Shown: positions 49,625 to 58,037, counted from the stretch's first letter. The stretch: 64,000 nucleotides of DNA from Candidatus Hydrogenedentota bacterium (GCA_016791475.1 JAEUWI010000003.1:124001-188000), one strand, 5' to 3'. The notes: generated by a model not told the origin, from the sequence alone. A program made the numbers and translations.

Positions 49625-49900
49625 TCAGGATTCGGTAGTCTCAGTGGAGGCCGTAGACGTTGCGGCGACGCTTTCCTGGGGGTCATGCTCCATCAGACCT
49701 TCGAGCACTTCCAGCAGCACCTCGGAATCCACGCCATAGCCCATGCAGACCTGCTCAATGGTTTCATAGTGGGCCACGCCGCAGTGGGAGCAACCGCCCA
49801 GATGGAAGGCCGCAAAGACCTCCGCGGCGCGGGGATGCATCGCCATGGCTTCCGCAACGGGCATGTCGAGTCTGAAGTATTTGTCTTGAGCTTCCAGCAT
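49625..49900 (-). CDS. DUF1858 domain protein
   Basis: A 91-residue protein. The DUF1858 core (about 8-65) has VAEAMAMHPRAAEVFAAF and the Cys pair CSHCGVAHYETIEQVCMGYG. Such domains are found with hybrid-cluster and Fe-S proteins and may bind metal. The end is a Ser/Thr/Glu tail. It lies 36 bp upstream of the A-type carrier gene, which fits Fe-S metabolism. Confidence 0.87.
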   Translation of the reverse strand: MLEAQDKYFRLDMPVAEAMAMHPRAAEVFAAFHLGGCSHCGVAHYETIEQVCMGYGVDSEVLLEVLEGLMEHDPQESVAATSTASTETTES

Positions 49901-50100
49901 GGGGCACCTCGATTTCTGAGTTCACATCTGGATCCGACGGCGCGGTGGCGCTGGGGTATCCACTTGTATTATAACGAATTAGGCCAATCCCGGCCAAATG
50001 AATCCAGAGCATAGTGGGTACGAACTCGGGAAAAATTCGTTTACAACGGGTATTAACACGTATTCTATCCCGAAAATTCCTCTCTCTGAAGGCTCACATC

Positions 50101-50457
50101 GTGGAATATGTCAAACTCGCCAAGGTCCAGGACTTCAAGAATACCCGGATCAAGTCCTACCGACTGCTCGCCCGCCCCGTGGGCATCGTAAAGCAGAAGG
50201 ACGGAACTTTTTTTGCCACCGAGATTGGCTGTAAGCACGAACTGGCCGATTTGAGCCAGGGTCGCTTCGACGGCGACGTGGTGACCTGCCCCTGGCACGG
50301 CTGGAAATACAATCTGGTGACGGGGGAGTGTCTCTGGGGGAGTAAGGTCTGCCTGCGGCGCCACGGCATCAGAATCGAAGGCGACGATATCTACGTGAGC
50401 TTGCGCCCCCTGGAAGAGGCGCCGCCGGAAGACGACTGGGGCCCGCCGCTGCGGTGA
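50101..50457 (+). CDS. Rieske [2Fe-2S] domain protein
   Basis: A 118-residue single-domain Rieske protein. The cluster ligands are in CKHELADL and VVTCPWHGWKYN, with the C-x-H and C-x2-H spacing. It resembles the small ferredoxin subunits of nitrite reductase or oxygenase systems. I chose the GTG at 50101 with GAAGG upstream; the longer frame from 50014 adds residues that do not look homologous. It is divergent from DUF1858 and stands alone. Confidence 0.88.
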   Translation: MEYVKLAKVQDFKNTRIKSYRLLARPVGIVKQKDGTFFATEIGCKHELADLSQGRFDGDVVTCPWHGWKYNLVTGECLWGSKVCLRRHGIRIEGDDIYVSLRPLEEAPPEDDWGPPLR

Positions 50458-50474
50458 TGTGGCGCTTTTCAGCC

Positions 50475-50533
50475 CATCGGACTGATCGGACGGATCAGAC
50501 CGATCTGCTTGATTGTTCAGATCGGTCCGATAA
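50475..50533. repeat. GATCGGTCCGAT-type palindromic repeat, intergenic copy
   Basis: ATCGGACTGATCGGACGG, then GATCAGACCGATC, then CAGATCGGTCCGATAA form a run of self-complementary units between convergent genes. The same units occur in frame at 18131-18166 and at 55100-55152. Confidence 0.78.
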
Positions 50534-50540
50534 CCACTCC

Positions 50541-51266
50541 TCACTTAACCATTGTCAAGAAGATCAGCAATTCCACTTCAATGATCAAATGCACCACAAA
50601 GCCCAGCAGCCAGTTGCCGCGCTTCATGCACCAAAGCGTGAGCACGACCGAAAAAGCCAGCATGCCCAGCGCTTCCAGACCCGGCTTTTGAAGGTGGTAG
50701 AGCGTCTCCGCAAGGGGGACCAGCAGCCAGCCCCAGCGGGGCCACGCCATTTGCGCCGCACCCAGAAGCAGGTAGCGGTGCATGAACTCCCAGCCAACCA
50801 GCCAGGAGAGATTCCAGGCCATGACGCCCAGGAAGTACTGGGCCTTCTGTTCCGGCGTGAGGGAGCCGTGGTCGAGGTACGTCGCGCTCAGGCTGGGGAC
50901 GAGCGGGATCAGGAACATGACGCCCATGCCCACCACGGCCAGCGCGCCGACCAGAATCAGGTCCCACTTTTTCCACGGACCGCGCAGCAGATACTTCCAG
51001 TTCATGCCCGGCAGGCACGCGGCGAAGGGCACGAGAAACCAGAACACGAACTTGAACAGGTCGAAACCCGCCCACGGCGTGCCCCGGAGATCGGGAAAGG
51101 TATTCGAGAGATGCCAGTCCAGACGCGACCACGGAAAGGGCCATTGCACACGCATCGCGATCAGGGAATCGACCCCGAGGGCGATGTCTACGTATACAAT
51201 GACGAGTACCGTTACCCAGAGAGCACGGTATTGGTCGGTTCTTCGGGGCGGGGTGTTAACGTGCAA
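50541..51266 (-). CDS. CPBP-like membrane protease/hypothetical membrane protein
   Basis: A 241-residue membrane protein with seven hydrophobic segments. The region VGWEFMHRYLLLGAA and the following ETLYHLQKPGLEAL weakly match the two glutamate motifs of CPBP (CAAX-type) proteases, so that call is tentative. I chose a TTG at 51266 that has AAGGGA six bases upstream and overlaps the end of nth by 11 bp. The frame opens to 51362, but that part only repeats nth in another frame. Confidence 0.68.
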   Translation of the reverse strand: MHVNTPPRRTDQYRALWVTVLVIVYVDIALGVDSLIAMRVQWPFPWSRLDWHLSNTFPDLRGTPWAGFDLFKFVFWFLVPFAACLPGMNWKYLLRGPWKKWDLILVGALAVVGMGVMFLIPLVPSLSATYLDHGSLTPEQKAQYFLGVMAWNLSWLVGWEFMHRYLLLGAAQMAWPRWGWLLVPLAETLYHLQKPGLEALGMLAFSVVLTLWCMKRGNWLLGFVVHLIIEVELLIFLTMVK

Positions 51267-51942
51267 GTTTTTTCCCTTCTTTGATGTCGGGAAAGGGGCA
51301 CAATTCCCGCAGGGTGCATTCCGAGCACTTCGGCGCGCGCGCAGAGCACACCGCGCGACCATGAAACACCATAAAGTGGGAGAAAAGCGTCCAGTGGGCC
51401 GGTGGCCAGACCTTCATGAGGTCCTTTTCGATTTTGACGGCATCCTGATTCTTCGTGAATCCAAGCCGGTTCGCCACACGCGTGCAGTGGGTGTCCACCA
51501 CAACGCCCTGATGGCCAAAGCATTCACCCAGCACCACGTTGGCTGTTTTTCGCCCCACCCCCGCGAGCTGGACCAAATCCTCCATCCGTCCGGGGACCTC
51601 GCCGTTGAACTTCTCCACCAGGCTCTGGCAGGTGAGCATGATGTTCTTCGCCTTCTGTCGGTAGAAGCCACAGGAGTGGATAAGCTTCTCCACTTCCTTC
51701 ACATCCGCTTCCAGGAAGGACTGCGGCGTGGGGAAGCGGGCGAAAAGATCCTTCGCCACGATGTTTACCCGCGCGTCGGTACACTGGGCCGCAAGCGCGG
51801 TCATGATTACGAGCTGAAAAGGGCTGTGATAGTCCAAAGTACAGCGCACATCCGGGTACAGTTCACAAAGGCGGGCGTAGACCTCGATGGCGCGCTCGCG
51901 CTGCGCACCGGGGGCGGTACGAATTCTGGGGGCAGCTTTCAC
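51256..51942 (-). CDS. nth: Endonuclease III
   Basis: A 228-residue DNA glycosylase/AP lyase for oxidised pyrimidines. The helix-hairpin-helix is LAGVGRKTANVVLG with the catalytic lysine, and the catalytic aspartate is in VVDTHCTRVANRLG. The four Fe-S cysteines have the C-x6-C-x2-C-x5-C spacing (CSARAPKCSECTLRELC). The GTG at 51942 has AGGAG seven bases upstream and was preferred over the longer frame to 52068. It is coupled to the CPBP-like gene. Confidence 0.94.
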   Translation of the reverse strand: MKAAPRIRTAPGAQRERAIEVYARLCELYPDVRCTLDYHSPFQLVIMTALAAQCTDARVNIVAKDLFARFPTPQSFLEADVKEVEKLIHSCGFYRQKAKNIMLTCQSLVEKFNGEVPGRMEDLVQLAGVGRKTANVVLGECFGHQGVVVDTHCTRVANRLGFTKNQDAVKIEKDLMKVWPPAHWTLFSHFMVFHGRAVCSARAPKCSECTLRELCPFPDIKEGKKLAR

Positions 51943-52205
51943 GCTGTTACTCCTGCCATGTTGGCTCCACCAGTCTGGGACCGTCACAGCCACGATGGAA
52001 CCGTCTTTTTTCGAGCCGCTATAGTACTCACGAGGGAGGGTTAATGTCACTCCCTTGACTCGTGGCAAAAGCAGTTGGCCAGCCTACTTGCCTGTTCACC
52101 CCGGGGTATGGCGCGTTACAAAGGCCGCCGGAGGTCGACTGTAACTCATCGCACGGGCTGGCTATTGGCATTGACTTCGCAAGGAATGCGGTGTAGAGTT
52201 GGCCT

Positions 52206-52499
52206 GTGAGATTCGAATGGGACAAGCAGAAGAATGCGGAAAACCAGGCCAGACATGGGGTCTCCTTTGAAGAAGTTCGGGAGCTTTTTACTTCCGGGCA
52301 CGATTATCTCGAATTGTACGATGAGGTTCATTCGACCTTCGAAGATCGATTTATGGTCATCGGCTTCGTATCCAGAGGGTTGGGCGTCGTTGTAATGACC
52401 GAAAGAGATGACGACGTCATTCGCATTATCAGCGCCCGATGGGCTACCCCGCGGGAGCAACGCAGGTATAATGAATACATGGAACACCGCCATGACTGA
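52206..52499 (+). CDS. brnT: BrnT-family ribonuclease toxin
   Basis: A 97-residue BrnT toxin (RelE-like fold). It starts MRFEWDKQKNAENQARHGVS (GTG start), the family opening, and ends IRIISARWATPREQRRYNEY, which holds the conserved RxxSxR-like residues. It should cut RNA during stress. The partner gene starts inside its 3' end. Unlike the classic pair, the partner is an XRE-type protein and not a BrnA. No motif is missing, so it looks functional. Confidence 0.92.
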   Translation: MRFEWDKQKNAENQARHGVSFEEVRELFTSGHDYLELYDEVHSTFEDRFMVIGFVSRGLGVVVMTERDDDVIRIISARWATPREQRRYNEYMEHRHD

Positions 52500-52788
52500 T
52501 ATACCAGAACTGACAGAAGCGGATTTCGCCGCGGCAATACCCGCGAGCGTGCGCAACAGGCTCACGGAGGGCAAAGTTGCATCCGGCAGCGACATTGTTG
52601 CACTGCGTCACTTCGTACGAATGACAGAAGTGGAATTCGCCGAGGCCATGGGTGTCAGTGTCAACACGCTGCGCAACTGGGAGCAAGGCCACTGGCGTCC
52701 GGAAGGTCCCGCGCTGGCATTACTGCGAATTGCCGCCCGCCACCCGCGAATTATTCGCGAGAGTCTCAACTCGGTCGCCACGGCATAG
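52471..52788 (+). CDS. XRE-type helix-turn-helix antitoxin paired with BrnT
   Basis: A 105-residue protein. The DNA-binding part (about 50-95) reads FVRMTEVEFAEAMGVSVNTL followed by RNWEQGHWRPEGPALALLRI, the HigA/NadS-like XRE pattern. The start at 52471 overlaps brnT by 29 bp; an ATG at 52492 (8-bp overlap) is the alternative. It is expected to neutralise BrnT and repress the operon. Its TAG stop is part of the adjacent palindrome. Confidence 0.88.
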   Translation: MNTWNTAMTDIPELTEADFAAAIPASVRNRLTEGKVASGSDIVALRHFVRMTEVEFAEAMGVSVNTLRNWEQGHWRPEGPALALLRIAARHPRIIRESLNSVATA

Positions 52789-52891
52789 GGACAGCCCCGC
52801 CAGTCAAGGCGCATCGCTTTTGGTCCAAAACTGCAGATGAAGCGATGTGTCTCGTTGTGGGTGCGTATCATGTGGCGATGCTGTCCCTATG
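52784..52891. repeat. 108-bp palindromic element, second copy of the stop-codon-supplying type
   Basis: CATAGGGACAGC at 52784-52795 is exactly complementary to 52880-52891. The TAG stops of the antitoxin gene (52786-52788) and of polX (minus, 52887-52889) lie in the two arms. An inner stem (CATCGCTTT / AAGCGATG) is present. It has the same length and position relative to convergent genes as the element at 12368-12475. Confidence 0.82.
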
Positions 52892-54590
52892 ATTTTCGCC
52901 ACGCCAGCAGCTCCTCCGCCGACCAGCAATTGATCACGTGCTCCGGCCCGAGCCAGCCTTTGCGGGCGATACCGACGCCGTACTGCACGTTGTTCAGCCC
53001 GTCGATGCTATGAGCATCGGGTCCGATGGAGAAGAGCACCCCCTTGTCGCGCCCCTGCCGGATGAAACGCCAGTCGATATCCAGCCGCTTGCAACTGGCG
53101 TTAATTTCGACCGCCACCTTGTTCGCCACGCAGGCGTCGAAGATTTTCTCCATGTCGAGCGAAAAACCCTTGCGCGAGAGGAGCAGGCGCCCCGTCGGAT
53201 GCCCCAGTATGGCTGTATACGGGTTTTCAATCGCAGCGATAACGCGCCTGGTGGCTTCTTTCTCGTCCATGTCCAGCTTGTTGTGGACCGACGCGATGAC
53301 CAGATCGAAACTTGCCAATACATCGTCGTCATAATCCAACGAGCCGTCAATCCGGATATCGGATTCGATGCCGGAGAGGATACGAAAGCCATGAAACTGG
53401 CTGTTCAGTGCCGCAATCTCGCGCTGTTGCTGGAGTATCCGGTCCGGCTTCAGCCCGCCCGCATAACCCGCCGACTGGCTGTGATCGGTAATCAACAGGT
53501 ATTGATAGCCCTGTTCCCGCGTGGCCTCGGCCATGTCCGCGAGGGTGTGCTGTCCGTCGCTGTAGGTCGAATGACAGTGAATCAGACCCTTGAGCTGATG
53601 CTGCTCGAGCAGGCCCGGGGTCTCGGTCAAGGTGAACTCACCTCGATCTTCGCGCAATTCCGGCGGGATGAAGGGGAGACCCAGGGCTTTGTAAATGGAC
53701 TCTTCGGAGTCGCATTCCACCAGCGACTCGTCCTCCTTGAAGAGCCCATATTCGTTCAGTTTCAGCCCCCGCTCCTTAGCGCGCTGGCGCAGCACCACGT
53801 TGTGCTCTTTGCTGCCGGTGAAGTGGAGGAGGGTATAGGGGAACTGACTCGCCTCCACCACGCGCAGGTCCGCGCCGATGCCCGAGGCGAAGCGTACCGA
53901 GGACTTGGTCTCGCCGTGGCCGATGACCTGCACCACGTCCGGCGCATCCACGAAACACTGCATGAGGGCCTTTGCGTCGTCCGTGGTGGCGACCAGATCG
54001 ATATCCTTGATGACTTCCTTGCGACGGCGCAGGCTGCCCGTCACCGCCAGGTCCTTCACCAGCTTCGACGCGGTTAAATGCGCCACGAGCGCACGCGCCT
54101 GGGACTCGGCCTTGTTGTAGAGAAAGGATCCCGTGTGGGCGCGCGTAAATTCAATGCCTTCCAGAATCTTGGTCTGCATTTTCGCACCCATGCCCTTCAA
54201 CGGCTTGATCGCGTCATTCTTGCAGGCCGCCTCCAGCTTGTCCATGGAATCGATGCCCAGGCTCTCGTACACCTGTTTAATGCGCTTCGCGCCCAGTCCG
54301 GGAATATCAAAGAGCTCGTAGATGGACGCGGGAAACTCGGACCGGAGCGCCGTAAGGTCGCTGCTTTCGCCCGAGGTGAATAGCTCCGTGATAATGGCCG
54401 CAAGCGCCTCGCCGATTCCCTTGATGGAGCGCAAACGTCCCTCAGAGACCACGGTAGCCAGGTCTTCCTCCAGCGCCTCAATCGTCCGCGCGCCGTTGAC
54501 AAAAGAGCGAATACGAAAGGGGTTCTCCCCCTTGAGTTCCATCAACATCGCCATCTCCTCCAGCACCGCCGCTGCGCCCTGCTTATCCAT
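52887..54590 (-). CDS. polX: DNA polymerase/3'-5' exonuclease PolX
   Basis: A 567-residue repair enzyme. The family X polymerase core (1 to about 315) has the helix-hairpin-helix FDIPGLGAKRIKQVYESLG and the nucleotidyltransfer site GSLRRRKEVIKDIDLVAT with its Asp pair. The C-terminal PHP domain (about 330-560) begins GLIHCHSTYSDGQHTLADMA and includes TDHSQSAGYAGG and DAHSIDGL, and it provides exonuclease activity. It is coupled to crcB by an 8-bp overlap. Its stop is in the palindrome. Confidence 0.95.
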   Translation of the reverse strand: MDKQGAAAVLEEMAMLMELKGENPFRIRSFVNGARTIEALEEDLATVVSEGRLRSIKGIGEALAAIITELFTSGESSDLTALRSEFPASIYELFDIPGLGAKRIKQVYESLGIDSMDKLEAACKNDAIKPLKGMGAKMQTKILEGIEFTRAHTGSFLYNKAESQARALVAHLTASKLVKDLAVTGSLRRRKEVIKDIDLVATTDDAKALMQCFVDAPDVVQVIGHGETKSSVRFASGIGADLRVVEASQFPYTLLHFTGSKEHNVVLRQRAKERGLKLNEYGLFKEDESLVECDSEESIYKALGLPFIPPELREDRGEFTLTETPGLLEQHQLKGLIHCHSTYSDGQHTLADMAEATREQGYQYLLITDHSQSAGYAGGLKPDRILQQQREIAALNSQFHGFRILSGIESDIRIDGSLDYDDDVLASFDLVIASVHNKLDMDEKEATRRVIAAIENPYTAILGHPTGRLLLSRKGFSLDMEKIFDACVANKVAVEINASCKRLDIDWRFIRQGRDKGVLFSIGPDAHSIDGLNNVQYGVGIARKGWLGPEHVINCWSAEELLAWRKS

Positions 54591-54987
54591 GCGTTACTCC
54601 AACATAGCGGCCCGCGTAGAGACCAAGAAAAATTAAGCCAATGCCCAGCGCGTTCTGTCCGACAATGTAGGCCGCGGCAAGGCCCAATTGCCCCTCGCGC
54701 AGCATCGCACTGCCGTCCACCGCGAAGGTGGAGAAGGTGGTGAAGGACCCCATGAAGCCCACCAGCACCGCCAGCTTGGTGTGGTCGCTGAAGGGAATCC
54801 GGTGCTCCGCCACCGAAACGAAAATGCCAAAGGCAAGACAGCCCAACATATTGACCAGGAACGTGGCCCAGGGGAAGCCCGTCCAGCCGAGCTGCCGACA
54901 GAGGCCATAGACCCCATAGCGCGCCAGGGCGCCCAGAGCGCCCGAAAGGCCGACGACAAGGATTTTTAAGGCGATACTGGTGTTCAC
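54583..54987 (-). CDS. crcB: Fluoride ion channel CrcB (Fluc)
   Basis: A 134-residue channel subunit with four membrane helices that exports fluoride as a dimer. The conserved blocks are GGALARYG-like GALGALARYG, FPWATFLVNMLGCLAFG and GFMGSFTTFSTFAVD. The GTG at 54987 was chosen; the frame upstream runs through repeat DNA. It overlaps polX by 8 bp. I looked for a fluoride riboswitch upstream and did not find its consensus. Confidence 0.93.
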   Translation of the reverse strand: MNTSIALKILVVGLSGALGALARYGVYGLCRQLGWTGFPWATFLVNMLGCLAFGIFVSVAEHRIPFSDHTKLAVLVGFMGSFTTFSTFAVDGSAMLREGQLGLAAAYIVGQNALGIGLIFLGLYAGRYVGVTHG

Positions 54988-55016
54988 AGGGAGTTTCCGA
55001 AGGGTGAGCTGGTGCG

Positions 55017-55200
55017 CATATTGTATCAATTGACAATGGACAATTGACAATGGACAACGATCTGTTGGCCTCTGTTCTGGCGACAGTGGTTTTGGGGCAG
55101 ATAAGACCGATAGGACCGATATGATCAATCGGTCCTATCCGTCGTATCGGTCAAATTCCCCGTTGTCAATTGGGCGTGTCAATTGTCCATTCCCCTCCCT
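55017..55200. repeat. Nested inverted repeat between crcB and the PLP enzyme gene
   Basis: Outer arms are CAATTGACAATGGACAATTG units near 55026 and matching CAATTGTCCATT near 55178-55190. The inner part (55100-55152) holds GATCGGTCCTAT-type units in both directions (ACCGATAGGACCGAT / ATCGGTCCTATCC). It lies in the divergent promoter region of the two genes. No gene is seen in 54988-55249. Confidence 0.78.
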
Positions 55201-55249
55201 CAACTGCTACAATTCCCCATCAAATCCAACTAACCCCGGAGTATCCCCC

Positions 55250-56386
55250 GTGCAATTTCGTACCCGAGCCATCCACGCCGGACAGGGTCCCGACCCGCTT
55301 CATGGCGCGGTCATGACCCCGGTCTACCAGACCTCAACCTTCGCCTTCAACGCGCCCGATGACTCGGGTGAGTTTGACTATTCCCGTTCGGGCAATCCGA
55401 CCCGCAAGGCGCTGGAAGAATGCCTCGCTTCTTTGGAGAATGGCACGCGCGGTTTCGCCTTTGCCACGGGCATGGCGGCGGAAACGACGCTCCTCATGCT
55501 CCTTAACGCGGGCGACCACCTGATCCTCAGCCACGAGTGCTACGGCGGCACCTACCGCGTCGCCATGAACGTCATCAAGAGCAAGGGGATCGAAATCGAT
55601 CTCCTCGATCTCACCGATCTGCCCGCGGTGCGCCACGCCATCAAGCCAAACACCAAAATGATCTGGATCGAATCCCCAACCAATCCCCTCATGACCGTGG
55701 TGGACCTCGAAGCCCTGGCAAAAATTGGCCAGGCCAACAACATCCTCACCGTCGTGGACAATACCTTCCTGTCGCCCTACCTCCAGAACCCCCTGGACCT
55801 CGGCATCGACATCGTGGTCCATTCCACAACCAAGTACATCAACGGCCACTCCGACGTGGTCGGCGGCGGCGTCGTGGTAAAGGACGAAGAGCTGGGCAAC
55901 CGAATCTACTACCTGCAGAATGCCATCGGCGCGGTTCAAGGCCCTTGGGACAGTTTCCTTGTGCTGCGCGGCATCAAGACCCTCGCCCTGCGCATGGACG
56001 CCCACCTGAAAAATGCCCAGGCCCTTGCGGAGTTCCTCGAAGCCCATCCAAAGATTGAAAAAGTGCTCTATCCCGGTCTGCCGAGCCATCCCCACTACGC
56101 ACTGAACAAGAAGCAGGCCCGCGGCGCGGGGGGGACCTTCTCCTTTTACGTCAAGGGCGGTGTCACCGAAGCCTACGACCTCCTCGGCAAGCTCGAGCTC
56201 TTCTCCCAGGCCGTCTCCCTCGGCGGTGTAGAGTCCCTCATCGAATATCCCTGGACCATGACCCACGGCACCATCCCCGAGCAGGCCAGAAGAGAAATGG
56301 GTATCGCGGAAAATCTGATCCGCGTTTCGGTGGGCCTGGAGGATATTGTTGATTTGATAGCGGATTTCGAGCGCGCGCTGGGGTAG
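55250..56386 (+). CDS. Cystathionine gamma-synthase/lyase family PLP enzyme
   Basis: A 378-residue trans-sulfuration enzyme. The GTG at 55250 follows CGGAG. Typical blocks are TRAIHAGQGPDPLHGAVMTPVYQTSTF, YSRSGNPTRKALE, FATGMAAE and the PLP lysine in VVHSTTKYINGHSDVVGG. The late SLGGVESLIEYPWTMTHGTIP is also family-like. It makes or breaks cystathionine in methionine/cysteine metabolism; synthase versus lyase cannot be decided here. It stands alone with a repeat on each side. Confidence 0.94.
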   Translation: MQFRTRAIHAGQGPDPLHGAVMTPVYQTSTFAFNAPDDSGEFDYSRSGNPTRKALEECLASLENGTRGFAFATGMAAETTLLMLLNAGDHLILSHECYGGTYRVAMNVIKSKGIEIDLLDLTDLPAVRHAIKPNTKMIWIESPTNPLMTVVDLEALAKIGQANNILTVVDNTFLSPYLQNPLDLGIDIVVHSTTKYINGHSDVVGGGVVVKDEELGNRIYYLQNAIGAVQGPWDSFLVLRGIKTLALRMDAHLKNAQALAEFLEAHPKIEKVLYPGLPSHPHYALNKKQARGAGGTFSFYVKGGVTEAYDLLGKLELFSQAVSLGGVESLIEYPWTMTHGTIPEQARREMGIAENLIRVSVGLEDIVDLIADFERALG

Positions 56387-56394
56387 GAACCAAA

Positions 56395-56640
56395 CGTTCT
56401 TAACCACCACTGGACGCGAATCTTGTCATCTTGCGTTACCCTGGATTTCATTTTGTTCTTTCGGCCCGAAGGGTCACGACAGCATAGCCCCGGGCAACGC
56501 TCAGGGTTAGAACGCTCAATCGTCCCAGCCCTGAAAGGGCAAAACATGGGCGTAGGGCAAGGGGCCTCGGCTTCCCGCCCTGAGCCTCCAAAGGTTGACT
56601 GCCCACGCCGCCCGTCGCACCATAGATTCGCGGCAGTTCT
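56395..56640. repeat. Repeat-type intergenic region with CCCTGAAAGGGC hairpin
   Basis: The stretch includes TCGGCCCGAAGGGTC, the phrase AGCCCCGGGCAACGCTCAGG, and GCCCTGAAAGGGC, a 13-base near-perfect hairpin. It looks like the dispersed repeats seen in planctomycete-like genomes. No gene is supported in 56387-56657. Confidence 0.55.
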
Positions 56641-56657
56641 CACTGTGGAGAAACACA

Positions 56658-56936
56658 ATGGTTCAAGCAGACGAAACCTAGAGTCTACTCGAATTTACCC
56701 AACACGCCATGGACCACATCGCCCGCCTCAGATCCAGCGGGCAGCCGGAGGTTTTGACGGTGGACGGGAAAGCCGAGGTAGTCGTTCAAAATGCGGCAGC
56801 CTACCAGGCCCTCCTGGACCGGCTGGATTCCATTGAGGCCGTCGCGGCCGTAAGGGCATCCATGGTCGAATTCGAACGCGGCGAAGGAATCCCGGTTCGG
56901 GAGGGGTTCGCGGCGTTGAGATCGCGCAGGGACTGA
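56658..56936 (+). pseudogene. Phd/YefM-type antitoxin with an in-frame TAG near its start
   Basis: The antitoxin frame reads MVQADET, then TAG, then SLLEFTQHAMDHIARLRSSG in the same frame. The segment after the stop looks like the normal N-terminus of Phd/YefM antitoxins (the SLLEF helix and PEVLTVDGKAEVVVQ strand), so an amber stop at codon 8 probably interrupts it. The ATG at 56709 could restart a 75-residue product without the first helix. No RelE/Doc-like toxin follows. Its TGA stop lies inside the arm of the next repeat. Confidence 0.6.
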
Positions 56937-57231
56937 CGCGGACCCGCGCGCCATGGTAGCGGAAATACCGGTAAATTGAAGGGGTTCTTATACGAGCGTT
57001 ATTGATTGCAGGGTCCGTGGCTGTCCCGTCGTGGCCCGAGCGCACTCGGCGCAATCACAGCGCCCGTATTCAGGGGCAATGTCGCGGACTGAGCACCTGT
57101 TGGCGTATTCCGTCCATTTCCCCAACGACGGGACGGCCACGCGCGCTGACGAGCTTCCTACTTTTCACCGGGCCCTATGCAACGATAGTGAAATTAGCTC
57201 GGTGACGGTCCGCCTGCGCGCGTCAGTCCCT
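56928..57231. repeat. 304-bp inverted repeat with 13-bp perfect terminal arms
   Basis: AGGGACTGACGCG at 56928-56940 and its complement at 57219-57231 are the ends. Inside, GTGGCTGTCCCGTCGTGG near 57017 pairs imperfectly with CCAACGACGGGACGGCCAC near 57120. The stop of the antitoxin frame is in the left arm. No gene is seen in 56937-57294. Confidence 0.75.
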
Positions 57232-57294
57232 ATGTGATCCCGTGAACGGGTGCAATTAAAGAGTCACCCATCTCATACTCCCGAAAGGCACCAC

Positions 57295-57732
57295 ATGGCC
57301 ACACTCGAACGCGCCCTCGTCATTGCCGCCGAAGCCCATCAGGGCGCCACGGACAAAGGAGGAGCGCCCTACATCCTGCACCCGCTCCGGCTCATGCACC
57401 AGATGACCACGGTGGACGAACGAATCGTCGCCCTCCTCCATGACGTGGTGGAGGACTCCCCCTGGACCCTCGACGCCCTCCGCGCAGAAGGATTTTCCGA
57501 GGAAGTCGTGTCGGCGGTCGACAGCCTCACCCGCCGGGAGGGCGAGACCTATGAGGACTTTATCAAGCGCGGCGCGGTCAATCCCCTCGCGTGCCGGGTA
57601 AAACTCGCCGATATCGAAGACAATATGGACGTGCGTCGCCTCGGGGAGATTGGCGAGAAGGACCTGGAGCGCTTGCAGCGCTACCAGCGCGCACGAAGCG
57701 TAATTCTGGAAGCGATGGGGGAGAATACGTAA
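57295..57732 (+). CDS. HD-domain hydrolase, small alarmone hydrolase-like
   Basis: A 145-residue single HD domain resembling the (p)ppGpp hydrolase domain of RelA/SpoT and the small Mesh1-type enzymes. It starts LERALVIAAEAHQGATDKGG, has YILHPLRLMHQM, the HD pair in ALLHDVVEDSPW and KLADIEDNMD. The synthetase and regulatory domains are absent. The ATG at 57295 has AAAGG before it. Hydrolysis of ppGpp is inferred; another phosphorylated nucleotide is possible. Confidence 0.88.
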   Translation: MATLERALVIAAEAHQGATDKGGAPYILHPLRLMHQMTTVDERIVALLHDVVEDSPWTLDALRAEGFSEEVVSAVDSLTRREGETYEDFIKRGAVNPLACRVKLADIEDNMDVRRLGEIGEKDLERLQRYQRARSVILEAMGENT

Positions 57733-57839
57733 CAAGGCATGAAATAGTTACACCAGGAGGGCAGGAGGATTCACGACGGGAAGGTGATAGTGGCGTCGCG
57801 CGATTTCGGAAGATATTCAGTCACTCGTGGCATCTAGTC

Positions 57840-58005
57840 GTCTTGAGGCGTTGCACGCAAAGGCGCGGAGGCGCAAAGAAATAATTCGATTGGACCCCGC
57901 ACAGATTGCAGGGTAAATTCAAAGTTGTAGAACGCTTCCTTTTCCTCATTCTTCTTCGTGTGCTTCGTGCTCTTCGTGGTGAAACATTTGATTGCGGCCA
58001 ACGGC
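57840..58005. repeat. Phrase-like repeat sharing an 18-mer with 25067-25084
   Basis: GCACGCAAAGGCGCGGAGGC near 57852 and CTTCGTGTGCTTCGTGCTCT near 57954 are the phrase-like units of the region. TTGATTGCGGCCAACGGC at 57988-58005 is identical to 25067-25084. The gap 57733-58037 holds no gene I can support. Confidence 0.7.
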
Positions 58006-58037
58006 AGCGCCACGCCCATCCGTGATCAACCTGTTCC

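Noticed and set aside
52368-52470. Longer N-terminus for the XRE antitoxin
   Set aside because: The extra residues are only brnT read in another frame.
54988-55249. Fluoride riboswitch upstream of crcB
   Set aside because: Expected from the gene, but the region is repeat DNA and I could not find the conserved riboswitch core in it.
57031-57237. Possible toxin gene following the damaged antitoxin
   Set aside because: The frame lies within an inverted repeat, has no RelE- or Doc-like motif, and its second half is the repeat arm.
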